From JABDIY01 sp041576015 (GTDB lineage: Bacteria > Actinomycetota > Acidimicrobiia > Acidimicrobiales > SZUA-35), in assembly GCA_041576015.1 (NCBI GenBank), contig JBFGLT010000010.1, forward strand, positions 1-40,554: a stretch of 40,554 nucleotides of DNA. Reading direction: 5' to 3'. Every line of letters starts with the position of its first letter. Position 1 is the stretch's first letter. The position numbers were made by a program, and so were the translations under genes. Below are positions 34,201 through 40,554 of this stretch, piece after piece. The notes beneath the pieces are model-generated. The model did not search any database, had not been told where the DNA came from, and worked only from the letters and a program-made list of their open reading frames with translations.

Positions 34201-35157
34201 CGTACTGTGTTCGGCTGTCGCAAGCTGCTGGCTCTGGATCGCCTGCAGCCACTCGATGGTCGCCTGGGCGGGGTTCGTCTGCACCCGCATGGGCAGCGTC
34301 GTGAGGAACATTCCGACGATGTGTTCGACGTCGTCGAGCTCGGCCGGACGGCCCGACGTCGTCACGCCGAAGACCACGTCGTCGGATCCGCTGTAGCGGG
34401 ATTGGGTCACCGACCACGCCGCCTGCACGAGGGTGTTCAACGTGACCCGATGGTCTCGGGCGAACGCAACGAGGCCGTCGAGCTCCCGGCCGGCGATCTC
34501 GGTGACGTGAATCCCCGATGCGAAGCCGGCCTCCGAGGCCGCCCGAGGCAACAGGATCGGTGTCGGTTCGACGAACCCGTCGAGCAACTGTTTCCAGTAG
34601 GCGGTGGTGGCCTCGGCGTCCTGTTGTGCGTGCCAGGCGAGGAACGACCGGAACGGGGTGGCCGGGTCGGAGCGGCGCTCACCGCCGTAGTGGGCCAGCA
34701 CCTCGTCGAGAACCATGGCGGCCGACCAGCCGTCGCAAATGATGTGGTGGAACTCCCAGATGAGATGATGACGACCATCGCCGGCGGTGACGATGGCCAC
34801 CCGCTGGAGCGGCGCCTTCTCGAACTCGAACGGTCGCCGGCGCCGCTCGGCGGCCAACCGGTCGAGCGCTCGGTCGTCGAACCGGGGCAGCTCGATCACC
34901 TCGAAGGGAAGCTCCACGGCGGTGCGCACCGCCTGCACCGGCTGGTCGATGCGCTCCCAGATGATCGCCGTGCGGAGCGCCGGGTGCCGGCCGGTCACCG
35001 CTTCGAACGCGAGGCGAAGGCGGTCGACGTCCAGGTCACCGTGCAGGTCGCCGCGCACCTGCTCGAAATAGAGCTCGGAATCGTCGTCGCGCAGGCACTG
35101 GAACAACATGCCGGCCTGGGTCGGCGTGAGGGGATAGAGATCGTCGACGTTTTTCAC
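31243..35157 (-). CDS. NRPS2: C-A3-PCP-TE termination module
   Basis: The 1,304-residue protein reads: C (DLYPLTPTQAGMLF at the N-terminus, HHIICDG at 137-143), A3 (about 450-950; FTSGSTGVPKG from 603, NGKVNR near the C-terminal end), PCP (GGHSL, Ser998) and TE (GGFSTGG with Ser1131, His1282 in GDHMC). The N-terminal YPLTP.Q.GMLF form is common in C domains that follow an epimerase, which fits NRPS1 ending in E. A3 specificity residues read VDWTTSLADK; V in the first place instead of Asp is typical of beta-amino acids, and the code is 8/10 identical to the beta-alanine code as I remember it. The GTG start overlaps the acyl-CoA dehydrogenase stop by 4 nt. TE releases the product as acid or cyclic form. 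Confidence 0.93.
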   Translation of the reverse strand: MKNVDDLYPLTPTQAGMLFQCLRDDDSELYFEQVRGDLHGDLDVDRLRLAFEAVTGRHPALRTAIIWERIDQPVQAVRTAVELPFEVIELPRFDDRALDRLAAERRRRPFEFEKAPLQRVAIVTAGDGRHHLIWEFHHIICDGWSAAMVLDEVLAHYGGERRSDPATPFRSFLAWHAQQDAEATTAYWKQLLDGFVEPTPILLPRAASEAGFASGIHVTEIAGRELDGLVAFARDHRVTLNTLVQAAWSVTQSRYSGSDDVVFGVTTSGRPAELDDVEHIVGMFLTTLPMRVQTNPAQATIEWLQAIQSQQLATAEHSTASLAELHRQVGVAPGDNLFDTVLVFENYPRPADDRSAALRLVDKMVFEQTNFPLTLLVGVDSDTLKLVANYDRNRFEQRAIVALMAQFRHALTGLAEAPADTLAGQRFFTGDDIALFAAWQGPLVESARTVTVTSRLIDQALATPDAIALIDGDRTLTFAELMGRAGGVAAELRRHGVGPEVPVGVAVPRTIEMVVALVGTLLAGGAYVPLDPRYPPARLSLMLEVSGAPVVLTVAGADAAVRAARPDPHLTYLDVTTVAPLPDGDRAQAHPGVTPDSTLLLTFTSGSTGVPKGVQIHHAGMLNRFRWHWRTYPLEPGEVSPQKTTLGFVDHLWELWGALLHGNPVLLVDDDVVTDPDALIGLLAAHQARRLTVVPSLLDLLLEHAPDLGTRLPELTMWTTSGEALAVATAERFYEVLPGRTLINLYGMSEVCADVTVIEIEPGLDVAPIGRPIDNMAIHVLDRHDRRVPVGVPGELHASGIGVVPGYWGRPDLTAERFVANPFSEGEPDHARLYRSGDVVRWRADGVVEYLGRSDHQVKVRGVRIELGEVETALASHRLVDRAVVAGRRASTGTELIAYVTVCGDEFPSERELVGHARSLVPDVMVPSRAVVLDDFPLLPNGKVNRSALPDPTVAAERPGLEAPLSKGEEAMLEVWRDVMELPFLGPDDDFFDAGGHSLLAMRLVSRIKRDLGLQIGLAQLLRTGTVRSLVHALEVPVKVDDEPLRYVVPILDLDPRLRNLFIVHGAGGDILTFRALGHLLEDRINVLGVQAAGVDGVSPLHASAEEMVAGYFEEIRRIQPDGPYLLGGFSTGGLIAVELARRLRSEGQAVERLVFLDVFHPSVQPREIPRAEHLQKLFKIGPRYGFQKLSERLERRRRDRVWRKTTRQSTDGPVPYEVRKWDITVNNLELWGPYRSGTVDVPILLFAAEEVFDIWEGMIDRYRGWDRFATDLTVVDVPGDHMCLVDEPHVVVLAERLAAALDV

Positions 35158-36332
35158 GAGCGCCCGTCCCGATCCCGCATCGGTCGGTCGACGTGCAGTA
35201 GTCGGGCGACCAGGTTTCGGGCGATCTCCGACGTGCCGGAGTAGGCCAGCCCCCCGATGGCGTCGCGCAGCTCTGCCTCGACGCCCGCCTCGGTCGTGTA
35301 GCCGAAGGCACCGTGGATCCGGACCGCATCGAGCGACGACTGCACAGCCATCTCCGAGGTCTGCAGCTTGGCCAGCGCCCCCGCCATCGTCATGGGAGCC
35401 CCCCGGTCGTACAGCTCAGCAGCCTTGTAGATCAGCAGCCGGGCCGTCTCATGGCGGAGCTTCATCTCGGCGATCTTGTGGGAGATGGCCTGGAACCCAC
35501 CGATCGGGCCGCCGTAGGCTCGCCGCCGGCGGGCTCGATCGATCGTCAGGTCGAGCACGCGTTCCATCGCCCCCATCTGTGCGGCGTACAGGAATGCGCG
35601 TTCGGCCTCGACAGCCCCGGTGAAGATGCTCCCGCCGGCGCCCGGTGTTCCCAGGAGATCGTCGTCGGTGACCGCGCAGTCAACGAGACGCACCTCGCAG
35701 AAGGGGACGGTGTTCATCCCCATCTTCCGTTGCACGGCGCCGATCTCGACGCCGGGGCGGGTGCGTTCCACCATGAACGCAGCGATCCCCCAGTGTCCCT
35801 TGGACGGGTCGGTCGTGGCGAAGACGATGAGCACATCGGCCACCGGGCCGAGCGTCACCCATGCCTTGACGCCGTTGACGACCCATCCACCGCCCGGTGC
35901 GACCGTGGCCCGAGTGGTGATGGCACCGGTGTCGGACCCGGCATCGGGCTCGGACATGGCGAATGAACCGATGGCGGTGCCGGCGGCCAATCGGGGCAAC
36001 CAGACGGATTTCTGGGCGGCGGTGCCGGCAGCGATCAGCGCCCGCTGCATGGCAAAGGACTGCGACGCGAGCGCAAAAACGAAGCCGTTGTCCGGGCAAC
36101 CGAGCCCGAGGCCCTCGAATGTCAACGCCGACTCGACGGCGCTGCGCCCGGCGCCTCCGTACTCGGTTGGAATCATCAATGCTTGAACACCGAACTCGGC
36201 CGCCCGCGCCCACCGGTTGGAGTCGAACTCGTCGGTACCGGGGTAGACGAGCGCCGAGCGCGCAAACGCCGCCGCTTCGGTCTTGATCGGATGCTCGGGG
36301 TCGAGCATCGCCTCCAGCGCCGATGTTCCCAT
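35154..36332 (-). CDS. Acyl-CoA dehydrogenase-like flavoprotein, probable prolyl-PCP dehydrogenase
   Basis: From ATG 36332, with AGGAG upstream, the 392-residue protein has the acyl-CoA dehydrogenase fold: IPTEYGGAG, FAMSEPDAGSDT (FAD-binding), WVVNGVKAWVT, and the C-terminal RIHGAFGYTTE and YSGTSEIARN. The common catalytic Glu of YEGT is Ser here, while AVEAERAFL carries a Glu at the isovaleryl-CoA-dehydrogenase position. The same placement is described for prolyl-PCP dehydrogenases such as PigA/PltE, to my knowledge. The gene is overlapped by NRPS2 and diverges from a free A domain and PCP, the usual partners of such oxidases. It would turn prolyl-S-PCP into pyrrolyl-S-PCP. A role in ordinary acyl-CoA oxidation is less likely. 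Confidence 0.85.
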   Translation of the reverse strand: MGTSALEAMLDPEHPIKTEAAAFARSALVYPGTDEFDSNRWARAAEFGVQALMIPTEYGGAGRSAVESALTFEGLGLGCPDNGFVFALASQSFAMQRALIAAGTAAQKSVWLPRLAAGTAIGSFAMSEPDAGSDTGAITTRATVAPGGGWVVNGVKAWVTLGPVADVLIVFATTDPSKGHWGIAAFMVERTRPGVEIGAVQRKMGMNTVPFCEVRLVDCAVTDDDLLGTPGAGGSIFTGAVEAERAFLYAAQMGAMERVLDLTIDRARRRRAYGGPIGGFQAISHKIAEMKLRHETARLLIYKAAELYDRGAPMTMAGALAKLQTSEMAVQSSLDAVRIHGAFGYTTEAGVEAELRDAIGGLAYSGTSEIARNLVARLLHVDRPMRDRDGRS

Positions 36333-36384
36333 GACCACTCCTACGCACACCCCTCCCATGGCAGATTCACCATCCAGTCAACCA

Positions 36385-36501
36385 CCGGATGCCGGCCACC
36401 GGCGGGGGCCGATCGAACCGCCCGACCGGGGTAGAACCGCCCCTGTCCGAGCAGATCGGGGTTCGGTATCCTGCCCGGTTGCCCGCACCGCCGGCATCCG
36501 G
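36385..36501. promoter_or_regulatory. Divergent regulatory region with two inverted 11-bp sites
   Basis: CCGGATGCCGG (36385-36395) and its exact reverse complement CCGGCATCCGG (36491-36501) lie in the 199-bp gap between the dehydrogenase and the free adenylation gene. A GGTATCCT element at about 36467 may be a promoter part. Because of the high GC content the repeat could be chance. Confidence 0.3.
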
Positions 36502-36531
36502 AGCCGGGCCGGTGGCGTAGAGAAGATCACC

Positions 36532-38091
36532 ATGCACCTGACCCTCGCCGACCTCCTTCCCCATGCCAGCACCATCCGCCCGACCGGGGAAGCCATCATC
36601 GGGTTGACCGAGGTCTTCACCTGGCCCGACGTCGAGTGCCGGACCCGGCGACTGGCCGGGCTGCTGGTGAGCCGGGGAATCGAGCCGGGCGACCGGGTCG
36701 CAGTGCTTCGACCAAAGGGTCATGAGTCGTTCGAAGCTGTGCATGCGATCCTCCGGGCCGGTGGGATCGTGGTGCCCGTCGACCCCTTTGCGCCACCGGC
36801 GGCGGTCACAGCTGTCCTGACCGATGCCGGCGCAACCGGCATCGTCGGACACGGGCCCACCATCGTGCGCAGCGGCGCCCTCGACGCCGGACTCGAACTT
36901 CGGACGGTGCTGAGCACCGGATCGACTGGCCCGGCCGGCGTCCCGGTCGAGGGGATCGACGAGCTCGACACCCTTCCCGACGACGTTTCGCTCCCGTCAC
37001 CCGCGGCTGAGGATCCCGCCTACCTGATCTACACATCGGGCTCCACCGGAACACCGAAGGGCATCCTGCATACCCATGCCAGCGCGATGGCCTACGCCCG
37101 CCTCGCCGTCGTCGAGCACGGCCTGGCCCCGACCGACCGGTTGGCGGCGATGACGGGGCTGCACTTCGACATGTCCACCCTTGAGCTCTACGCCATTCCC
37201 CTGGCGGGCGCGTCGGTCGTCCAGATGAGCGAGCCTCACCTCCGCTTTCCGGCCAGCTTCACGCAGCGGGCGGCCGACACCCGGACGACGATCTGGTACG
37301 CGGTGACCTTTCTTCTGCAGCAGATCCTCGAGCGCGGGGCCCTGCACGAGCGAGACTGGGGTGCGCTGCGATCGGTTCTATTCGCCGGCGAGGTCTTTCC
37401 GGTAGCTGCGCTTCGGGACCTGATGGCCGCCCTCCCCAGGGCCCGTTTCGAGAACGTCTACGGGCCGGCCGAGGTCAACGCCTGCAACGTGTTCCACCTC
37501 GATCATCCGCCCGCCGAGGGTGAACCGGTGCCGGTCGGGCCGGCGGTCGGCGACGCGGTGATGCGGGTCGTCGACGATCAGGAACGGGCGGTGCCCTCGG
37601 GGGAAAAGGGCGTTCTGTGGGTCTCGGCCTCCACCAGGATGCGGGAGTACTGGAACCGCCCCGACCTCACCGAGGTCACCCGCCGGCCCCGGGACGGTGG
37701 TCCCGACTGGTATGTCACCGGCGACGTGGTGACGATGAGCGACGACGGTGTGGTGTGGTTCCACGGCCGGGCCGACCATCAGGTCAAGCTGCGAGGCGTT
37801 CGCGTCGAGTTGGAAGGGGTGGAGTCGACGCTTTGCGATCACCCGACCATCCGCCATGCCGTCGTCGGACCAAACCCCGTCGAACCGGGCACCCTGGCCG
37901 CCGCCGTCGTTCTGGCCGACGGTGCCGAGCTCGACGTCCGCGGCCTGCAGCGGTGGGCGGCCAAACGCTTGCCGGCGGTGGCGGTCCCGGGGCAGGTGGC
38001 GGCCTGGCCCCACCTCCCCACCACCCCGAGCGGGAAGATCGATCGCAAGCACGTTCGCGCCCATCTGGGCCGGACCGAGGAGACCACATGA
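36532..38091 (+). CDS. Free-standing adenylation enzyme, probable L-prolyl-AMP ligase
   Basis: ATG 36532, with AGAGAAG upstream, gives 519 residues, the size of single A-domain proteins. Core motifs are YTSGSTGTPKG (167-177), HFDMSTLELY (211-220), NVYGPAEVNACN (308-319), the aspartate motif TGDVV, GRADHQVKLRG and SGKIDRK. The code read by alignment to GrsA is DMLYLAVACK; seven of ten positions match the DLLYLALVCK code I recall for proline enzymes of pyrrole pathways (PltF/RedM type). It would form prolyl-AMP and load the PCP whose ATG overlaps its stop by 4 nt. The longer open frame to 36283 runs into the divergent gene and is not used. Confidence 0.9.
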   Translation: MHLTLADLLPHASTIRPTGEAIIGLTEVFTWPDVECRTRRLAGLLVSRGIEPGDRVAVLRPKGHESFEAVHAILRAGGIVVPVDPFAPPAAVTAVLTDAGATGIVGHGPTIVRSGALDAGLELRTVLSTGSTGPAGVPVEGIDELDTLPDDVSLPSPAAEDPAYLIYTSGSTGTPKGILHTHASAMAYARLAVVEHGLAPTDRLAAMTGLHFDMSTLELYAIPLAGASVVQMSEPHLRFPASFTQRAADTRTTIWYAVTFLLQQILERGALHERDWGALRSVLFAGEVFPVAALRDLMAALPRARFENVYGPAEVNACNVFHLDHPPAEGEPVPVGPAVGDAVMRVVDDQERAVPSGEKGVLWVSASTRMREYWNRPDLTEVTRRPRDGGPDWYVTGDVVTMSDDGVVWFHGRADHQVKLRGVRVELEGVESTLCDHPTIRHAVVGPNPVEPGTLAAAVVLADGAELDVRGLQRWAAKRLPAVAVPGQVAAWPHLPTTPSGKIDRKHVRAHLGRTEETT

Positions 38092-38342
38092 CCACGACCG
38101 GAACCGAGCTGGCCGCCGAGCTGTGCGCCTTCATCGACACCGAGGTGAGCCTCGACCCCGACACGCCGGTCCGGACCGACACCGACCTGTTGATGACCGG
38201 CCTCGTCGACTCGCTCGGCGCCATGGAGGTCGTCTACTGGCTCGAAGAACGGTGCGGGATCGAGATCGACCCCGTCGACGTCACGATCGACAACTTCCAG
38301 ACCGTCGACAGGATGGTCGCCCTCGCCCAGCGGCTCACCTGA
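38088..38342 (+). CDS. Free-standing peptidyl/acyl carrier protein
   Basis: The 84-residue protein has the carrier-protein fold and attachment site LVDSLG with Ser42. Its ATG overlaps the stop of the free A-domain gene (ATGA), which shows coupled synthesis of the ligase and its carrier. Predicted helices flank the Ser, and the C-terminal part (IEIDPVDVTIDNFQTVDRM) is typical of discrete PCPs. It should carry proline and then the oxidised pyrrole-2-carboxyl group, to be passed to C1 of NRPS1. The phosphopantetheinyl transferase encoded at 15945 may prime it. Confidence 0.9.
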   Translation: MTTTGTELAAELCAFIDTEVSLDPDTPVRTDTDLLMTGLVDSLGAMEVVYWLEERCGIEIDPVDVTIDNFQTVDRMVALAQRLT

Positions 38343-38443
38343 CTTCCGGGAAGTTCTGGCTCGGGACCCATCGTCGGTGGCCAGGGCCCGCCGGACCGGC
38401 GGAGTAGGGTGGTGCGCTCACAGATCGTTCAGCTGGGGTCGGA

Positions 38444-38449
38444 CATACT
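38444..38449 (+). promoter_or_regulatory. Putative leaderless -10 box CATACT
   Basis: CATACT lies 6 nt before the ATG at 38456, matching the spacing seen at other transcription-unit starts. Confidence 0.35.
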
Positions 38450-38455
38450 GGGCCG

Positions 38456-39634
38456 ATGGACGAAGGGGTGAACGCGGCGTTCGAGCCGGACCGGGCCGGT
38501 CTCCAACACGGTCTCGAGCTGCTGCTGGCCCCGCCCGACACCGGTCCACCGCTTCCCGATCACCTGCCCGACACGGGGCTCGGTGAGTCGGGCGCCCTGG
38601 AGCAACTGGCCCCGATCGTGCTCGGCGCCGCCCAGGATCTCAGCGCGCCTGGGTTCATGGCTCACATGGATCCGCCAGCGCCCTGGATCACCTGGGCGGT
38701 GACCCAATGGGTGGTCAGCCGCAACCAGAACCTGCTCCATCCAGAAACCGCACCGGCCGCCCGCGCTCTCGAGCAGCGGGTGGTCGACTGGCTGGCGCCC
38801 TTCTTCGCAATGGACGGCGGTCACCTGACACCGGGATCGACGCTCGCCAACTTGACCGCTCTCTGGGTGGCCAGGGAGAGAGGCTGCACCGAGGTCGTGG
38901 CAACCACGAACGCCCACGTGAGCGTGGAGAAATCGGCTTCCATCCTGGGAGTGCCCCTCCGGCTTGTCGACTGGGACGACCCCGGCGATCTTCGAACCAG
39001 CGCGGTGGTGATCACCGCCGGCGCCACCGCCACCGGGGAGATCGAGAAGATGCACGCCGCCCTCGGCGCCAAATGGCGACACATCGACGCCGCCTGGGCC
39101 GGACCGCTGCGGCTCAGCGAACGACACCGCCTCCTGATGCACGGAATGGAGACCGCCGACAGCGTGTCGGTGTCGGCCCACAAGTGGCTGTTTCAGCCCA
39201 AGGAGTCCGCCCTGGTGCTCTTCGCCGACACCGAACGGGCTCACGCCAGGATCACAACCGGCGCCGGCTACCTCGCCACTCCGAACGTCGGCGTGCTCGG
39301 CTCGCACGCCGCATCTGCCGCTCCTCTGGCCGCCACCCTTCTGGCCTACGGCCGGGCGGGAGTGGCGGCCTGGATCGATCACGCCATGGACCAGGCCGAC
39401 GAACTGCACCGTCTGGTGGAGGCCGACCCCGACCTCGAAGCGAGAACACCGCCTCAGTCGGGCGTGGTCAACTGGCGGCATCGAAGGGTGGCCACCCAGG
39501 ATCTCGTCATCCCGCCCGAGGTCGTGGTCTCGACCGTCGACATCGACGGCGAACGGTGGTTGCGTTCGGTGGCCGCCAACCCGCTGGCTGATCCCGCCCT
39601 CGTGGTCGACCGGGTCGTGCGCAGCGCCCGCTGA
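38456..39634 (+). CDS. PLP-dependent group II decarboxylase, probable aspartate 1-decarboxylase
   Basis: The 392-residue fold-type I PLP enzyme shows GHLTPGSTLANLTALW (122-137), THE-like TNAHVSVEKSA with His154 for ring stacking, HIDAAWAG with Asp211 at the PLP nitrogen, and SVSAHKWLFQPKE with the Schiff-base Lys243. This order is that of the glutamate/aspartate/tyrosine decarboxylase group; it is shorter than the usual 450-500 residues. Placed directly beside an NRPS whose last module has a beta-alanine-like code, aspartate to beta-alanine is the best guess, as in PanP-type enzymes. Diaminobutyrate, glutamate or aromatic amino acids remain possible substrates. Confidence 0.83.
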   Translation: MDEGVNAAFEPDRAGLQHGLELLLAPPDTGPPLPDHLPDTGLGESGALEQLAPIVLGAAQDLSAPGFMAHMDPPAPWITWAVTQWVVSRNQNLLHPETAPAARALEQRVVDWLAPFFAMDGGHLTPGSTLANLTALWVARERGCTEVVATTNAHVSVEKSASILGVPLRLVDWDDPGDLRTSAVVITAGATATGEIEKMHAALGAKWRHIDAAWAGPLRLSERHRLLMHGMETADSVSVSAHKWLFQPKESALVLFADTERAHARITTGAGYLATPNVGVLGSHAASAAPLAATLLAYGRAGVAAWIDHAMDQADELHRLVEADPDLEARTPPQSGVVNWRHRRVATQDLVIPPEVVVSTVDIDGERWLRSVAANPLADPALVVDRVVRSAR

Positions 39635-39667
39635 GAGCGACTACACAGAGAGACGAAAGGAGCTGCC

Positions 39668-40554
39668 ATGCGTGGACTGACCCTGCCCGCTCAGGAGGAG
39701 GACTTCACCGCCGATCCGGTCGAGCTGTTCTTCGATCTCGGATACGTGCTGGCGTTCTCCCAGCTGGTCGCCCATCTCATCCATCACCCGACCTGGAGGG
39801 GAGTCGGCGAGGCCGCTCTGCTCCTGTGGATCATGTGGCTGTCGTGGTCGCAGTTCACCTGGTCGGCCAACGCCGTCTCGGGCAACGGTCGAGCCGTGCG
39901 GTTGATCTTCCTGCTCGGCACCGCCACCAGCATCCCGATGGCGGCGTCGGTCACGACCGCCTTCGGCCCCGGAGGCCCGATCTTCGCCATCTCGATTGCC
40001 ATCATCTATGTCCTGGCCATCGTGACCATGGTGCTGCCGACCGACAAGGGCGCAGCGGTACGCCGGTCGATCAGCGTGTTCGGTGGTCTGGTGATGGCCG
40101 GCCTGGTGACCCTCGTCATCGGCTCGTTTCTCGAGGGTTCGGCCCGGACGGTGCTCTGGATCATCATGGCCGGGATCGCGATCGTGGCCATGGTGGTCGC
40201 CGGCCGGTTCGAATGGATCGTCCGCACCGGCCACTTCGCCGAGCGACACGGCCTGATCGTGATCATCGCCCTCGGTGAAGTCATCGTCGCCATCGGGGCC
40301 GCAGTGGTCCGGTCGCTGGAGGAGGAAGCCGGCGTTCCCGCCGACACGATGGTGGCCCTGGTCGGCGCCGGGGTGTTCGCCGGTCTGCTCTGGTGGGCCT
40401 ACTTCGACACAGCATCGCCGGCGCTCGAGCACCGCGGCGGCGAGGTAGCGGGAGACCTGGAGCGAGGCTGGTTCGCCCGGGATGTCTACAGCGTCGCCCA
40501 CCTGCCGATCGTGGCGGGGATCGTGCTGGCCGCCGCCGGCCTCGGGGAGATCGC
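39668..40554 (+). CDS. Low temperature requirement A (LtrA)-like membrane protein (3' truncated by window edge)
   Basis: ATG 39668, with AAAGGAG 6 nt upstream, opens a frame that runs out of the window with 295 residues and no stop. The start has ELFFDLGYVLAFSQLVAHLIHH, close to the FFDLVFVFA..QL signature of LtrA proteins. At least eight hydrophobic spans follow, with HFAERHGLIVIIALGEVIVAIG (the ERHGL..IALGE block) near residue 195. LtrA was named for growth of Listeria at low temperature; its molecular role is unknown. It lies 33 bp after the decarboxylase gene and probably marks the edge of the peptide cluster. Confidence 0.85.
   Translation, partial: MRGLTLPAQEEDFTADPVELFFDLGYVLAFSQLVAHLIHHPTWRGVGEAALLLWIMWLSWSQFTWSANAVSGNGRAVRLIFLLGTATSIPMAASVTTAFGPGGPIFAISIAIIYVLAIVTMVLPTDKGAAVRRSISVFGGLVMAGLVTLVIGSFLEGSARTVLWIIMAGIAIVAMVVAGRFEWIVRTGHFAERHGLIVIIALGEVIVAIGAAVVRSLEEEAGVPADTMVALVGAGVFAGLLWWAYFDTASPALEHRGGEVAGDLERGWFARDVYSVAHLPIVAGIVLAAAGLGEI

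Noticed and set aside
35154..36332. Acyl-CoA dehydrogenase as part of fatty acid degradation
   Set aside because: It overlaps NRPS2, has the IVD-type Glu, and faces a free A domain and PCP; no other beta-oxidation gene is nearby.
22338..39634. MbtH-like helper protein or glutaminase inside the cluster
   Set aside because: I looked for small ORFs in the gaps (30549-30563, 36333-36531, 38343-38455) and found none; such partners, if needed, must be elsewhere.

Overview
The window is GC-rich, gene-dense DNA with actinobacterial features: many GTG starts, 1-8 nt gene overlaps, an F420-type LLM oxidoreductase, a WS/DGAT acyltransferase, and a recurring TAnnnT-like box 6 nt before start codons that suggests leaderless mRNAs. 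My best guess is an uncultured or little-studied actinobacterium, perhaps Acidimicrobiia. I see no rRNA, tRNA, CRISPR array, transposase or phage gene.

Left part (1-15.7 kb) looks like ordinary chromosome: the end of a zinc-ribbon protein, a WS/DGAT acyltransferase, an MBL-fold hydrolase, a short alpha-glucan phosphorylase, ThpR, DUF302, MOSC, DUF389, an alpha/beta hydrolase, an NTF2-like protein, an LLM oxidoreductase and an SRPBCC protein. A lipoprotein serpin follows, coupled to a tiny membrane protein. Next is an ABC exporter (ATPase plus FtsX/MacB permease) whose permease has one in-frame amber codon.

Middle part (15.9-22.2 kb): a Sfp/EntD-like phosphopantetheinyl transferase, a putative lipoprotein, and a tightly packed minus-strand operon. 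The operon encodes a HupE/UreJ-like membrane protein, a GDP-mannose 3,5-epimerase-like enzyme, a MOP-type flippase and a JmjC/cupin_8 protein.

Right part (22.3-39.6 kb) is a nonribosomal peptide cluster. NRPS1 (2,736 aa) reads C-A1-PCP-C-A2-PCP-E. Its A1 domain is split between core motifs a8 and a9 by about 330 residues of PP-loop ATPase resembling N-acetyl sugar amidotransferases and TtuA-like sulfurtransferases. This insertion has a four-Cys zinc ribbon, an SGGKDS loop and a CxxC plus a third Cys. By manual alignment the A1 code is DLTKVGEVGK, close to Asn. NRPS2 (1,304 aa) reads C-A3-PCP-TE, with code VDWTTSLADK, close to beta-alanine. A PLP decarboxylase at the right end could make beta-alanine from aspartate. 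A free-standing A domain, a free-standing PCP and an acyl-CoA dehydrogenase-like protein form the set that makes pyrrole-2-carboxyl-PCP from proline. A methyltransferase overlaps the end of NRPS2.

Together these predict a small peptide of the type pyrrole-2-carbonyl - modified Asn (amidine, nitrile or thioamide) - D-Xaa - beta-Ala, released by the TE and possibly methylated. The adenylation domain interrupted by a PP-loop ATPase is the strongest candidate for an undescribed system here. Domain calls come from motifs read by eye; no database search was run.
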